The notes below the pieces were generated by a model that was given only the letters and a program-made list of their open reading frames with translations, searched no databases and was not told the DNA's origin. This document shows, piece after piece, positions 34,673 through 46,600 of a stretch of 64,000 nucleotides of DNA. Origin of the DNA: SIAJ01 sp963773845 (GTDB lineage Bacteria > Planctomycetota > Planctomycetia > Gemmatales > Gemmataceae); NCBI GenBank assembly GCA_963773845.1, contig CAVZCU010000009.1:992001-1056000 (forward strand). Reading direction: 5' to 3'. Every line of letters begins with the position of its first letter. Positions within the stretch are counted from its first letter, which is position 1. The position numbers and the translations under genes were made by a program.

Positions 34673-35673
34673 TCACTGCCCCGTCGTCAACACCACCCGA
34701 AAGCGGGCCTTGCCGCTCATCATGCGTTCGTATGCTTCGGGCGCTCGTTCCAGAGGAAAGACCTCGTTCATCGATCGCACTCCGCTCTGCACGCTGAAGG
34801 CGAGTGTGTCTTGTGAATCGATCGACGTGCCGGAATACCAACCCTTGACCGACCGCTTGCCCGAGAGAAGCAGGAGCGGGGAGACCTTGAAATCATCCGC
34901 GGCGCCGAGGACGAGCAGCGACCCATTCGGACCGAGTCCGCCCAGTGTCGCCGCCATCGCGTCGCCGTTGGTTACCGTGGCAAGGACGATCTTCGCCCCG
35001 CCCAACTTGATCAGCTCCGCGGCGGGATCGGTCGCTTGACTATCGATGTAGTGCGCAGCGCCCAGCTTGCGCGAGCGGCTCCTTGTCTTTGCCGCGGGCG
35101 ATGGCGACGGTGCGAAATCCCATTTTCGCGGCATACTGCACGCCGAGATGGCCGAGCCCGCCGATGCCGAGCACGGCGACCAGATCGCCCGCTCGCGCAC
35201 CACTGTTGCGCAGGCGCATTGAAGGTCGTGATGCCCGCACACATAAGCGGTGCGCCGTCGACGGCCGACAACTCGTCGGGAACTCGCGCCAGCGCCATGG
35301 CCGGTGCAATCATGTAATCGGCATACCCGCCGTCGAACGAGATGCCGGTCACCTTGGGGATCAGAAGACAGGCAAAGAAATCCCCGCGTCGGCACGAGTC
35401 GCAATGTCCGCAATGGCTCGCGTGCCAGCCGACGCCAACGCGGTCGTCCGGTTTCCAATCGGGAACCGCGGGGTCGATGGCATCGATGATTCCAATCACC
35501 TCGTGACCCGGAACTCGAGGATATGAAAGACCCGGAAACAGTCCGTCCTTGGTGAGCGAATCGCTGTGACAGATTCCACAAGCTTGTACTTTGATGCGGA
35601 CCGAGCCGGGCCCGGGCTCGGGGATCTCCCGCTCGACGATCTCGAATGGCCCGCCCGGCCGAGGCACTTGCAC
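34673..35673 (-). CDS. zinc-dependent alcohol dehydrogenase (two frame breaks)
   Basis: About 332 residues if two extra bases are removed. The first part carries the catalytic zinc site (ACGICHSDS, PGHEVIG) and the four-Cys structural zinc loop (HCGHCDSCRRGDFFAC). Near 35212 an extra base moves the frame to the cofactor fold (DLVAVLGIGGLGHLGVQYAAKMGF), and near 35083 a second extra base restores LGAAHYIDSQATDPAAEL to the end ARFRVVLTTGQ. This is the AdhP/YahK-like medium-chain dehydrogenase pattern. The start GTG at 35673 is tentative, an ATG slightly upstream being out of frame. Oxidises alcohols or reduces aldehydes with NAD(P). Divergent from the nitroreductase gene. Confidence 0.82.
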
Positions 35674-35789
35674 GGTCGCGCATTGTTGGCATGATGACGG
35701 CTCCGGGCGAATAGTTGCATTGGAGAGCAGGAACTCCGGTAGTAATAGACGGGGTGCCGGCCAATTTCATCGACGAGGGAACTTCATCC

Positions 35790-36376
35790 ATGACCGAACG
35801 CGCTGTCACCGACTATCCGATTCTCGACGTCATCGCCGACCGCTGGAGTCCATATGCGTTTGCCGATCGAGACGTGTCGAGCGATGATCTGCATTCCCTG
35901 TTCGAAGCGGCGCGCTGGGCGCCATCGTCATTCAACGAGCAACCGTGGAGCTATATCGTGGCGACGCGAGATCAGGCGGATGAATTCGCTCGGCTGCTCT
36001 CATGCCTGGTCGATGCGAACCAGGCCTGGGCGAAATTCGCGCCGGTGCTGGCCATCGGATGCACCAAGTTGAATTTCACGCACAGTGGCCAACCCAATAG
36101 TTGCGCTCAACATGATTTGGGCCTTGCGTCGGGCAGCCTGGTATTGGAAGCAACGGCTCGCGGCCTGGCCGTGCATCAAATGGCCGGCATCCTGCCCGAG
36201 CGAGCCCATGAGCTTTTTGAGATTCCCGATGGCGTTCGCGCTTTGACCGGCCTGGCAATCGGCTACCACGGCGCTGCCAAGCCCTGCCAGAGAAGGTCCG
36301 CGATCGCGACAAGGCCCGCCGGCCGCGAAAGCCGCAATCGGAGTTTGTATTCACGGGCAAGTGGGGGAGCACCTGA
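35790..36376 (+). CDS. nitroreductase family protein (one frame break)
   Basis: A flavin-dependent oxidoreductase of about 195 residues. RWSPYAFADRDVSSDDLHSLFEAARWAPSSFNEQPW matches the FMN-binding N-terminus of the family, and LGLASGSLVLEATARGLAVHQMAG the dimer helix region. A missing base near 36282 moves the end to LPEKVRDRDKARRPRKPQSEF and VFTGKWGST, the usual C-terminus, with stop at 36376. The start ATG 35790 (MTERAVTDYP). It and the alcohol dehydrogenase are divergently transcribed from a 116-bp spacer, suggesting common control; the combined role could be detoxification, as an inference. Confidence 0.82.
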
Positions 36377-36410
36377 CTTGATACAGACCAAAATCAGGCA
36401 AGTTCGGTAT

Positions 36411-36441
36411 TTGAAATCTATACCATGCTATGGTATAGATT
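36411..36441 (+). promoter_or_regulatory. sigma-70-type promoter overlapped by a 27-bp palindromic operator
   Basis: TTGAAA (36411-36416), a 17-nt spacer and TATAGA (36434-36439) form a near-consensus promoter. A perfect palindrome with 11-bp arms, AATCTATACCA and TGGTATAGATT (36415-36441), covers the spacer and the -10. A repressor binding there would block transcription; self-regulation by the downstream antitoxin is the natural candidate. The toxin start is about 200 bp downstream. Confidence 0.65.
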
Positions 36442-36480
36442 GAACAAGGGTCTCCCAGCTTGCATTCACGGATCGCTTAT

Positions 36481-36622
36481 GCACGAATTGGCGACCGCGA
36501 CGCCAAAGTCGCCTTTCGCTCCGCGAAAGGAAAGGGCACGCCGCTCGCGAGACGGTTCAACGCATTTCAGGGTGCCGCCGCTCCTTTCGCGGAGCGAAAG
36601 GCGACTTTGCCGCCGGTTCGTG
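36481..36622. repeat. 142-bp inverted repeat in the leader of the toxin-antitoxin operon
   Basis: Inner arms AAAGTCGCCTTTCGCTCCGC and the reverse complement (36505-36530, 36583-36608) match perfectly over 26 bp; outer ends GCACGAA and TTCGTGC also pair. The element sits between the promoter and the toxin gene and could form a strong mRNA hairpin. It looks like a miniature mobile element, although no target duplication was identified. Confidence 0.7.
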
Positions 36623-36647
36623 CACAAGCTCGGGGGGAATGCCGACC

Positions 36648-37091
36648 ATGGCAAAGAAACGACCAGCCCGCAAGCGTGCGGTGCTGGACTATCCATCGCA
36701 TTGGTTTAACCCGGAAGAATTGCTGACGTTCATCGAGTTGCCCTACTTTTCTCGCCGGTGGGAGCAACTCAAATTGACCGACTTTGACCTGGAAGCGCTT
36801 CAAGTCATCATCATGCTCCGTCCGAAGGGTGGTGATGTAGTGACAGGAACAGGAGGGCTTAGGAAACTGCGATTCACTCCACCTAAGTCGGGAAAAGGGA
36901 AGAGCGGCGGACGCCGGTTTTGTTACACATTCGTTGAGGAGGTGGCGACGGTCATCCTCGCCATAATTTATGCGAAGGGCGAAAAGGACGATCTCACCTC
37001 GGCCGAAAAAGCAGCATTGAGCAATGCTATCAGAAGAATTGAAAACGCATTGCTGGCAAGACCGTACCGATTTGTCCGCAGAACTCCATGA
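36648..37091 (+). CDS. RelE/HigB-like toxin of a type II toxin-antitoxin module
   Basis: About 147 residues. The core LRKLRFTPPKSGKGKSGGRRFCYTFVEEVATVILAIIYAKGEKDDLTSAE is the RelE/HigB-like (HigB-2) ribonuclease pattern: conserved Arg/Lys, a Gly-rich turn and the final aromatic/acidic strand end. Such toxins cleave mRNA at the ribosome. The N-terminus (AKKRPARKRAVLDYP) is basic. I preferred ATG 36648 because GGGGGG lies about 9 nt upstream; an ATG at 36639 sits too close to it. The stop overlaps the antitoxin start by four bases (ATGA), and the toxin-first order is that of higBA. Confidence 0.75.
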   Translation: MAKKRPARKRAVLDYPSHWFNPEELLTFIELPYFSRRWEQLKLTDFDLEALQVIIMLRPKGGDVVTGTGGLRKLRFTPPKSGKGKSGGRRFCYTFVEEVATVILAIIYAKGEKDDLTSAEKAALSNAIRRIENALLARPYRFVRRTP

Positions 37092-37491
37092 AGAGTTCCG
37101 TCCAGCCTAAAGGGGTTCGGCGTTGCAAACGAATAAGACCACGAAGAGGTGTCTCCGATTCATTTGAAGTGGCTGACGTACTTGAAACTGGCGGCGACCT
37201 TGGCTCTGAATTCACTTGCTACGAAATGCATCTTGACCTGAAGCCGCATACCTACACTCGAAAGACAGTCCAAGAGACGCGGCGCCTCCTTGCGCGAGCC
37301 AGAGAGTATTTGCATCGTTTCTCGGCGTTTCGGCCAAGACCGTCAGCCAGTGGGAGCAAGGGGCGGGGAAGCCCAGCCCAATGGCTTGCCGATTCATGGA
37401 CGAGATCCGGCTGAACCCCGAACACTACCGGGGATGCCTTCGCTCGTCGGTTGTTCCCAAAAATGGCAGAAAGAAGAAGATGGCCAAATAA
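37088..37491 (+). CDS. HigA-like helix-turn-helix antitoxin (one frame break)
   Basis: About 134 residues; one base is missing near 37292. The first 80 residues are unremarkable (SDSFEVADVLETGGDLGSEF), then TRKTVQETRRLLG in one frame is followed by SQRVFASFLGVSAKTVSQWEQG in the other, a clear XRE-type HTH with a hydrophobic first helix, followed by CRFMDEIRLNPEHY and a lysine-rich end (RKKKMAK). HigA-like antitoxins neutralise the toxin and repress their own promoter, here probably the palindrome at 36415-36441. Translation is coupled to the toxin. Confidence 0.72.
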
Positions 37492-37785
37492 CAACTCGTC
37501 AAGTCGACAGGACCATGATCGACGTGGTTTGCCGCGTGGTTGGCGTCTCTACGCCACACCCTTACAACAATATCGCCGTGGCAGACTTGATCGTCCGTGG
37601 GGCCGGAAGCAGCCGTGAGGGCGACGCGAATCGGAATTCCAGTCGCGTTCCCTTCGATGCCGCTCGCGACTCCGCGGACGATAATCATTTTTGCAATCGG
37701 CTCGAACTTTCCCGCGACGGCACGGAGGGCCGGATTGTCCAATCGCCTCCCGCCCAGTACCGCACGCTTCGACCTTGGGTAGGGA
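37492..37785. other. intergenic region, possible degenerate coding remnant
   Basis: 294 bp with no named feature. A minus-strand frame reads RRLDNPALRAVAGKFEPIAK and so on without a start or recognisable domain. It cannot be told from chance. The promoter of the glucan synthase gene may lie at its right end. Confidence 0.35.
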
Positions 37786-40700
37786 ATGCTGCAAGCTGAA
37801 ACCGCACCTAGTGCTGAGACGCCGTTTCCTGCCGAGCCCGACGCTCCGTTTCGCAGCCAGGTCCTGGGTTCCGACCACCTGGCCGAATTGGCTCGGGCCG
37901 TCGCCGCGCAGTGGCCCGCGAGCGTGCGGCCCGGAGCGCATTCGCTGCTCCGCCGGCTGCGCGATAACGAGCGCGTCTTGGTCGCGGCCCGCACGGAAGC
38001 AGCCGCGGCCGCCGACGCCCGCGAGCCATTAACCCCCGACGCGGAATGGCTGCTCGACAATTTCTTCATCGTCGAGGAAGTGTTGCGTGAGGTCCGCAAG
38101 GATCTGCCGCACGGTTATTACGATGAGCTGCCGGTCGTGTCGATTGGCCCCTGGTCCGGACTGCCGCGAATCTATGCATTGGCCGTCTCGCTGATTACCC
38201 ACACCGATAGTCATCTCGAAGACGGCGCGGTTCTGCGCTTTGTGCAGGCATTCCAGCAAGTCGCCCCGCTAACGACCGGCGAATTGTGGGCGATCCCCAC
38301 GATGCTCCGTCTCGCCCTTCTGGAGAACTTGCGGCGACTGGCGGCGCAGATGCTGGCGGCTCGATCGGAAGCCCGGCACGCGGCGGCCTGGGTGCAACGG
38401 GCAGCCGGCTCACCGATCCCACCGCCCTTGCCCGCTCAGCCAACTGACACATTTCTGGTCGCCTGGCACAAGGCGCTCCGCGATCGCGAATCCGATGTGC
38501 CGGTTGGCCCGCTCCGCGATTGGCTGGCCCGTCAGGCGGACGACCTCACTGAAGTGCTGGTCCGCGAGCATCGGCGACAGGCCGCGAATCAGGTATCCGT
38601 CGGCAACTGCGTCACCAGTCTGCGATTGCTCAATGCCGTCGATTGGCCCGCGTTCTTCGAGAAAGTCAGTCTGGTCGAAGCCATTCTGCGTGGCGAGCCG
38701 ACTGGGGTTTATACCCGGCAGGAATTCGCCACCCGCGACCGCTACCGCCAGGCGGTCGAAAAAATGGCCAAGGCATCCGGCCGCGACGAAGTCGAAGTGG
38801 CACGGCTGGCGGTGGCGCGAGCATCGGCGGGGGACACCGAGCGGGCACGCCATCTCGGCTACTATCTCGTCGCCGAGGGACGCCGTTCGTTGATCCGCGA
38901 ACTCGGCTGTCGCTTCAAACTCCGCGATTGCTGGCGGGAGTCGTTGACCGACCATCCGCATGCCGCCTATTTCGGTTCGATTGCGCTGGTCACCGCGACG
39001 ATCGTGACTTTGGCCATCGCCTTGACGTGGACCGGTCTGGGTTGGCTCGCCCTTTTGATCGGACTGACGGTGCTGCTACCGGCGAGCGATATTGCGGTGG
39101 GAATCGTCAATTATGTCGATTTGCCGATTGTTGCCCCCACGCGTGCTCCCCAAGCTGGATTTGACCGCCGGCATTCCGGCGGATTGCGCGACGGTGGTCG
39201 TGATCCCGGGAATGCTGTTCCGTCGCGAAAGTTCCACGCACCTGGCCGAACGTCTCGAATTGCATTACCTGGCCAACCCGGATCCCAATCTTCGGTTCGC
39301 AATTCTGACGGACTGGGCCGATGCTCCCGCCGAGCACATGCCCGAGGATGAGGCACTGGTCGAGTCGGCGGTGGAAGAAATCCATCGACTGAACGAGCGC
39401 TACGCCAGTGAGGGACCCGAACGCTTCTTCTTGTTTCATCGGCGTCGGAAGTTCAACCCTTCCGAAGGCCGATGGATGGGCTGGGAGCGAAAGCGCGGCA
39501 AGCTCGAGGAGTTCAATCGCCTGCTTCGTGGCGGGACGGATACGAGTTTCGAAATCCAAACGGGCGATCTGGCATCCTCGAATATTCGGTTCGTCCTGAC
39601 GCTCGATGCCGACACCGTTCTGCCACGCGATGCCGCGCGGAGGTTGATCGGCACTCTCGCCCATCCGTTGAATCGGGCGGTCCTGTCGCGCGACGGTCGC
39701 CGCGTCGAAAAGGGCTATGGCGTACTCCAACCCCGCGTCAGCTTCCTGTATCGCACGGGCATGCGGTCGCGGTTTGCCCGCATTTTCGCGGGCTCGGCAG
39801 GAATTGATCCCTATTCCAGCGCCTCGTCCGACGTGTATCAGGACCTCTTTGGCGCTGGCGCGTTCACCGGCAAGGGTCTTTACGATGTCGATGCGTTCTC
39901 CGCGACCGCGGGCCGAGCGTTTCCCGAAAATCACATCCTCAGCCACGACCTGATTGAATCCAACTTTGCCCGCTGCGGCCTGGTCACGGATATCGATGTC
40001 TTCGACGACTTTCCGGCGCGCTATCACGCCTATGCCAAGCGCGAGCATCGCTGGATTCGCGGCGACTGGCAACTCCTGCCCTGGTTGGGTCGCAAGGTTC
40101 CCAGCGAATCGCAAGCGCCAACGACCACGGGCCGAGTCGAACGCCGGCCGAACCTCCTGACGCTGCTGGGGCGCTGGAAGATCATTGACAATCTTCGTCG
40201 TTCGCTCTTGGCTCCGTCGCTCGTCGTGCTGTTGGCGCTCGGTTGGACGGTGTTCCCAGGTCCAGCCTGGCTGTGGTCGCTCATGGCAATTGTGGTATTG
40301 GCGCTGCCTTTTTTTCTGCAATTAGTCGACGGTGTCCTCGGTGTAATTGGGGGTGCCTCGGCGGCAGCGGTTCTGCGCCAATCGCGGCTGAACCTGCGGT
40401 CGACCGCCGGGCAAGTCGCGCTTTCGGCTGCGTTCCTGGCCAATCAGGCGGCGATCGCGATAGACGCCATCGCACGCACGTTGTACCGATTGGTCCTATC
40501 GCGCAAGCATCTCTTGGAATGGGAGACGGCGGCGGCGGCGGAGGCTCGCCTGGGCACAGGCTTGCTGTCGTTCGTCGTTTTCATGGGCTGGTCGGTCGCG
40601 ATCGCTATCGCGCTCGGGGTCGTGATATTGGTGGCGAATCCGTCGTCACTTCCCGCGGCACTCCCCTGGCTATCAATCTGGTTGTTATCGCCGGCCGTTG

Positions 40701-43700
40701 CGTATTGGGCCAGTCGGCCATTGCCGGATCGCGATCCGCCGTTGTCCCCCGCCATTCGTATTGAATTGCGGCGCACGGCCCGCAAGACCTGGCGGTTCTT
40801 CGAGACATTTGTGTCCGACGCCGATCATTGGCTTCCACCGGATAATTTTCAGGAAGATCCCAAGGGCGCCATTGCCCACCGCACGTCGCCGACGAACAAG
40901 GGATTGTTACTGCTTTCGACGCTCTCGGCGCACGATCTCGGCTATCTCACATTGCCGGCCCTGGTCGATCGATTTGCCAAAACGTTCGACACTTTGGACC
41001 AACTGGAAAAATACCGCGGGCATTTCCTGAACTGGTACGAAACGACGACACTCAATCCGCTGCAGCCCGCCTACGTTTCGACGGTCGATAGCGGGAATCT
41101 CCTGGCTTGCCTTCTCGCTTTGCGAAATGGCCTCGCGGAAAAGCAGGCCGAAGTGATTCCGGCGTCCGCGTCCATTGACGGTTTGCTCGACACGCTTGGC
41201 CTGGCAGGGGACCTCGACGGGACCGCCACCGAGGAACTCCGCCGACACTTGAATGTCGTGTCGCTTTCCCTCCCATTCGCATCGTTGATCGCGTGGGACG
41301 ATGCACTATCAGTCGCCGAGCAACTTGCCGAGAAACTACCCGGCAGTCTGGGTCACGCACGCGAATTGATCGTGAATGAAGTTCGCGCGCGGCGAGCGGA
41401 GCTGACGTCGATCTGCCCGTGGGTAGGTTTGTTGCGCGAAATCGAAGCGCACACGTCTGGAACCAATTCCCTTGCCCAAGACGCGGACGAGAGTCGGACG
41501 AAGGAGTTATCCTGGCGCACGTTGCTGGATGAGCTCAACACTCCCTCGTCAATTCGCAATTGGACCGAACGACTGCCAATTCTCATGGAGGAATTGGCCA
41601 GTTGGACCAAGGGGATGCCATTCGGTGGACACGAGGCGCGAGCCGAGGCGCTTCTGGGGGCAATGGGCCGCTCCACAGCGCATTCACTGGCGGAATCTCT
41701 GGAAGATCTTGCCGGTCGATCGGGCCGCTTCGCGGAGGCGATGGATTTTCGGTTTCTCTACAACGACGCCCGCAACTTATTTGCAATCGGCTACAACGTC
41801 CCACTCGAACGACTCGATCCGGCCCATTACGACTTGCTGGCCTCGGAAGCCGCGATCGCCAGCTTTTTGGCCGTAGCCCGCGGAATTGTGCCCCGTAAAC
41901 ACTGGTTCCAACTCGGCCGACCCGCCACGCGCGTCGCCGGTCAGCCCGGACTCGTGTCGTGGGGCGGGACGATGTTTGAGTATTTGATGCCGCGGTTATT
42001 GCTTCCGGCTCCGCCCGGCACTTTGCTTGACACGGCTCAGCATGCCGCCGTCGCTCGACAAATTGAATATGGCCGACAAACGCGGACGCCTTGGGGCATT
42101 TCCGAGTCGGGCTTTTATGTGATCGATGCCATCGCGCTCGACTACCAGTACCAGTCGTTTGGCGTGCCGGGCCTGGGTCTGAAGCGCGGCCTGGGCAAGG
42201 ACCTGGTCGTCGCGCCTTATGCCACGATGCTGGCCGTCCCGATCGATGCCCGCGCAGCGGTCGCGAATTTCGCCATCCTTCGCCAACTCGGCGGTGAAGG
42301 CGAATACGGTTTCTATGAAGCGCTCGATTTCACCCCCGAGCGTTTGGACAAGGGCGAGCGCTGCCGGACGGTCAAGCAATACATGGCCCATCATCAAGGA
42401 ATGGGACTGTGCGCAATCACGAATCGACTGCTCAACGATGTCCATATTCGCCGACTGCGGACAGAGCCGTCCGTGCGTGCCGCGGAACTGCTGCTACACG
42501 AACGCGTCCCCATCGATGCTCCTGAGCTTCGATCCTTGGAGGAAGAAACCGAAGGGGCGGGCAGCACCAACTTGCCCGATGCCGTCAATCGCCGTTTGAC
42601 CCGAGCCGACACCCCCGTGCCGCGGCCGCATCTGTTATCCAACGGGCACTACACCGTCATGGTGACGAATGCCGGGGCTGGCTTCAGTATTTGCCGCGGG
42701 CTCGCCGTGACGCGCTGGCGCATCGATCCGGCGTGTGATTCCTATGGATCGTTTCTGTACGTCCGCGACATGGCGACTGGCAAGGCGTGGTCGGCCGGCC
42801 ATCAGCCGCTATGTGTGCCGGCAGACAGTTATGAAGTCACTTATTCCGCGGACAAGGCCGAATTCCGCCGCCGCGATGGAACGATCGAAACACTTCTCGA
42901 AATCACCGTGGCGCCGGATCGCGACGTGGAAGTTCGCCGGCTGACCCTCGTGAATCACGATTCGTTCTCGCGGACGCTGGAAGTGACAAGTTATTCGGAA
43001 GTGGTGTTGAACGATCCGCGTGCCGATCTGGCCCATCCTGCCTTTGGCAAACTGTTTCTGGAGACCGAGTGGTTGCCGCAATGGGACGCGCTGCTTTGTC
43101 GGCGGCGACCGCGGGCTTCCGATCAAAAGCCCGTCTTTGCCGTCCACATTGTTTCGACCGATGCGGCGCAGGTCGGTCGCACCGAATACGAAACCGATCG
43201 TGCCAAGTTTCTCGGTCGCCGGCGAAACCCGGCAGATCCCGCGGCCCTCAAGTCGAGGCTTTCCGGCACCGTCGGGGCGGTGCTCGACCCGGTCTTTTCT
43301 CTCCGGCGAACGGTACGACTTGCCCCGGGATCGAGCGCCACGCTCTCGTTTGCTACGGCAGTAACAGAGAGTCATGAAGCGGCATTGGCGGTCGCCGACC
43401 ATTACCGTTCGCCAACTGCCGCCGGCCGGGCTTTTGAGTTGGCTTGGGCACACAGTCGTGTTGAGTTGGTTGACCTGAATCTGACTCCGGCACTATCGCA
43501 CTTGTTTCAGCGGCTGGCGGGCCACATTCTGTTTCCGCCGCCTGCGCTGCGTGCGACCAGCGCTATGGTTGCCAATCGGCAGGGGCAGCCCGGCTTGTGG
43601 CGGTACGGAATCTCTGGCGACCTGCCGATATTGCTGGTTTGCATCAGTGAAGCGGACGGTCTGCCGCTCGCACGCCAGGCACTCCAGGCACACGCATTCT

Positions 43701-46423
43701 GGCACGGTCGCGGTTTTTTGGTCGACCTGGTTCTTCTTGCCGATCGGCCCGCCAGTTATCGGGAAGAGCTTTTCGAAGCGATGGGGACTTTAGCGCGGGC
43801 GAGCGACAGCCGCGATACCATCGATCGAGCGGGGGGTGTTTTCGTTCGCCGAGCCGGACAATTGGGTGACGATCGAGCGCTCCTGGTGGCCGCCGCCCGT
43901 GTCGTCCTCTACGGCGACCGCGGCTCACTCGCCGACCAGACCGATGCGCTCGGGCGAATGCGCGAACTGCCATCCCCCCTCGTCGCCAGCAAGCCCCTGT
44001 TGCCAGCCGCGCCGACGCAGCCCCCCATTGGCGAGGAGCGCTTCGGCAACCGTACGGGTGGGTTCAAGCCAAACGGCGATGAGTACGTCATCACCGGCAC
44101 TCCGCCCGCTCCATGGTCAAACGTTCTGGCCAATCCGAACGCGGGCTGCCTCGCCACCGACAGCGGTCTCGGCTTCACTTGGGTCGGCAACAGCCAGGCC
44201 AATCGCCTGACGCCTTGGAGCAACGACCCGGTCAGCGATCCGCCCGCCGAGTCGGTGTATTTGCGCGATGACGAAACGGGCCAGATGTGGTCGCCGACCC
44301 CACTTCCCGCTGGTGGTCGTGCGCCGACGATCGTCTATCACGGGGCCGGCTTTACTTCATATGCGCAGGAGCAATATCGCCTCGCCACGGAACTGACCGT
44401 CTTCGTCCCCATCGGCGATCCGGTGAAAATCATTCGCCTCCATATCACCAATCGCGGCGAACAGGCGCGCCGACTGTCGGCGGCGTTCTTCGCCGAATGG
44501 GTGCTCGGCACGGTGCGCGATCAAACGGTTTGGTCGATCGTGACCGAAGTCGATCCGGAATCGGGGGCACTGTTCGCGCGCAACGCCTTCAACGCGGAAT
44601 TCGGATCCGCCATCGCGTTCGCGGACCTGAGTCTACGTCCACGGACGTTGACCGGCGATCGCACAGAGTTCTTGGGCCGCAATGGTTCGCTCGCGAAACC
44701 TGCCGGTCTGCGGCGTACGCGGCTGAGCGGCATCAGTGGCGCCGGCTTCGATCCCTGTGCCGCCCTCATGGCGACGATTGAATTGCCGCCGGGTGGCGAA
44801 AAATCGATCTTTTTTGTCCTCGGCCAGGCGGCGGACGCGGCTTGGGCGCGACAACTCGCCGTTCGCTACCGCGATCCCGAAAAGGCGGTTGAAGCACTAC
44901 GGGAAGTTGTGGAAGCGTGGAATCGACGCTTGTCGGTGATTCGCGTCTCCACGCCGGACATCGGACTCGATGCACTCGTTAATCGCTGGCTGCCCTATCA
45001 AGTGCTGGCTTGCCGACTGTGGGGGCGTTCGGCGTTCTATCAATCGGGCGGCGCGTTCGGGTTCCGCGATCAGCTTCAGGATGTGATGGCCCTCTTGTAC
45101 GCGGAGCCGGGCGAGGCGCGAGCGCATTTGTTGCGTGCCGCGAGCCGTCAGTTTCTCGAAGGCGACGTTCAACACTGGTGGCACCCCCCGACCGGCCGCG
45201 GTGTCCGCACGCGCTTCTCCGACGACTTTCTGTGGCTCCCGTATGCGGTCGCCCGGTACGTCGAGGTCACCGGCGATGCCTCCGTCCTGGACGAACCGGT
45301 CGGCTATATTCGTGGCCCGCTTCTCAAGGAAAATGAACACGAATCGTACTTCCTGCCCGACGTGGCCGCGGAGCACGATCCCTTGTACGTGCATTGCTTG
45401 AAAGCACTGGAGCATGGCTGGGCGCTGGGGTCGCATCAGTTGCCGCTTATGGGCTGCGGCGACTGGAACGACGGCATGAACCTGGTCGGAGCCGAGGGCA
45501 AAGGCGAAAGTGTTTGGGTCGCGTGGTTTCAGATTCTAGTGCGAACTCGTTTCGCGGGAATCGCCGAGAACCGCGGCGATAAAGACCTGGCGATTCGCTT
45601 GCGTGCGCAAGCCGTGCAATTACATCAGGCGATCGAGGATTACGCCTGGGACGGCGACTGGTATCTGCGCGCCTGGTTCGACGACGGCACGCCGCTTGGC
45701 TCGCATGTGAACGACGAATGCAAGATCGATTCGCTGCCGCAATCGTGGGCGGTCCTGTCGGGCGCCGGGGACGCGGTGCGAAGAGTGACGGCCATCGATT
45801 CGGCGCTATCCAATCTCGTCGATTGGGAAAATCGGCTGGTCAAACTTTTTACGCCGCCATTTGACCAGGGATCGCTGCAACCGGGCTACATCAAGGGCTA
45901 CGTGCCCGGCATTCGCGAGAACGGGGGACAGTATACCCATGCCGCCATCTGGTTGGCGCAAGCGTTGGCTGGACTCGGTCGCGGGGGTGAAGCGCACAGG
46001 CTCTGGCAAATGCTGAGTCCCATCTGCCATGCCGATACGCCCGAAGGCGTCGCCCGCTATATGGTCGAGCCGTATGTGGTCGCGGCCGATGTTTACGGGA
46101 TGCCGCCACACGTCGGCCGCGGCGGCTGGACATGGTATACGGGCTCCGCGGCATGGCTGTATCGCGCCGCTTTGGAGACGATGCTCGGGTTCACGCTCTC
46201 GGGGAACAATCTTACTTTTGATCCCTGCATTCCTTCCGATTGGCCCCATTTTGAAATCGAGTACCGCCACGGCTCAACGATCTATCGATGTCGTGTGGAG
46301 AATCCCAGTCGGGCCGAACAAGGCGTCATCGAAGTGTGGCTGGACGGGGCAATGACTTCCGATCGATCAGTGCAGCTCGTGGACGACGGCGGAACGCACG
46401 AAGTGCGCGTCGTCATGGGATAA
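37786..46423 (+). CDS. ndvB: cyclic beta-1,2-glucan synthase, GT84/GH94 (one frame break)
   Basis: A giant protein of about 2,878 residues, the size of NdvB/Cgs. It makes and cyclises periplasmic beta-1,2-glucans from UDP-glucose. Order: N-terminal cytosolic region, a first transmembrane pair (about 397-440), the GT84 glucosyltransferase with LTLDADTVLP (about 606), a second membrane cluster (about 805-976), the glycoamylase-like part (FRFLYNDARNLFAIGYN, about 1,320-1,360), and the GH94 phosphorylase-like domain with CGDWNDGMN (about 2,557) and GGWTWYTGSAAWLYR near the end. The frame breaks once, at 39134-39139 in a CCCCC run (one C too many), between residues near 448. Start ATG 37786; a hairpin terminator follows. 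Single gene, no exporter of the NdvA type nearby. Confidence 0.9.
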
Positions 46424-46546
46424 GCGGGCCAGTCGAGGGATTGGCATTCATGACTCGCCAGCGAAATCTGAATCCAGCTTTCGAGCTTGTCGACGCACTG
46501 GAAGCGGACGCGCGACAATGTCTAATTTGTGCGGCTAGCGAAAAAG

Positions 46547-46600
46547 GGAAGGCGGCCAAGGCGGCCAACGATTTCTCCATCCCCCCCTTGGCCGCCTTCC
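46547..46600 (+). terminator. hairpin downstream of the glucan synthase gene
   Basis: GGAAGGCGGCCAAGG (46547-46561) and CCTTGGCCGCCTTCC (46586-46600) form a perfect 15-bp stem with a 24-nt loop. It lies 124 bp past the stop codon. No U-run follows, so rho-independent action is uncertain. Confidence 0.55.

Noticed and set aside
37425..38099. Minus-strand frame spanning the antitoxin and glucan synthase starts
   Set aside because: Overlaps two supported genes antisense; only the middle part (37492-37785) is left as uncertain.
39107..40321. Long minus-strand frame within the glucan synthase
   Set aside because: Shadow of the GT84 region; high-GC genes often leave such frames open.
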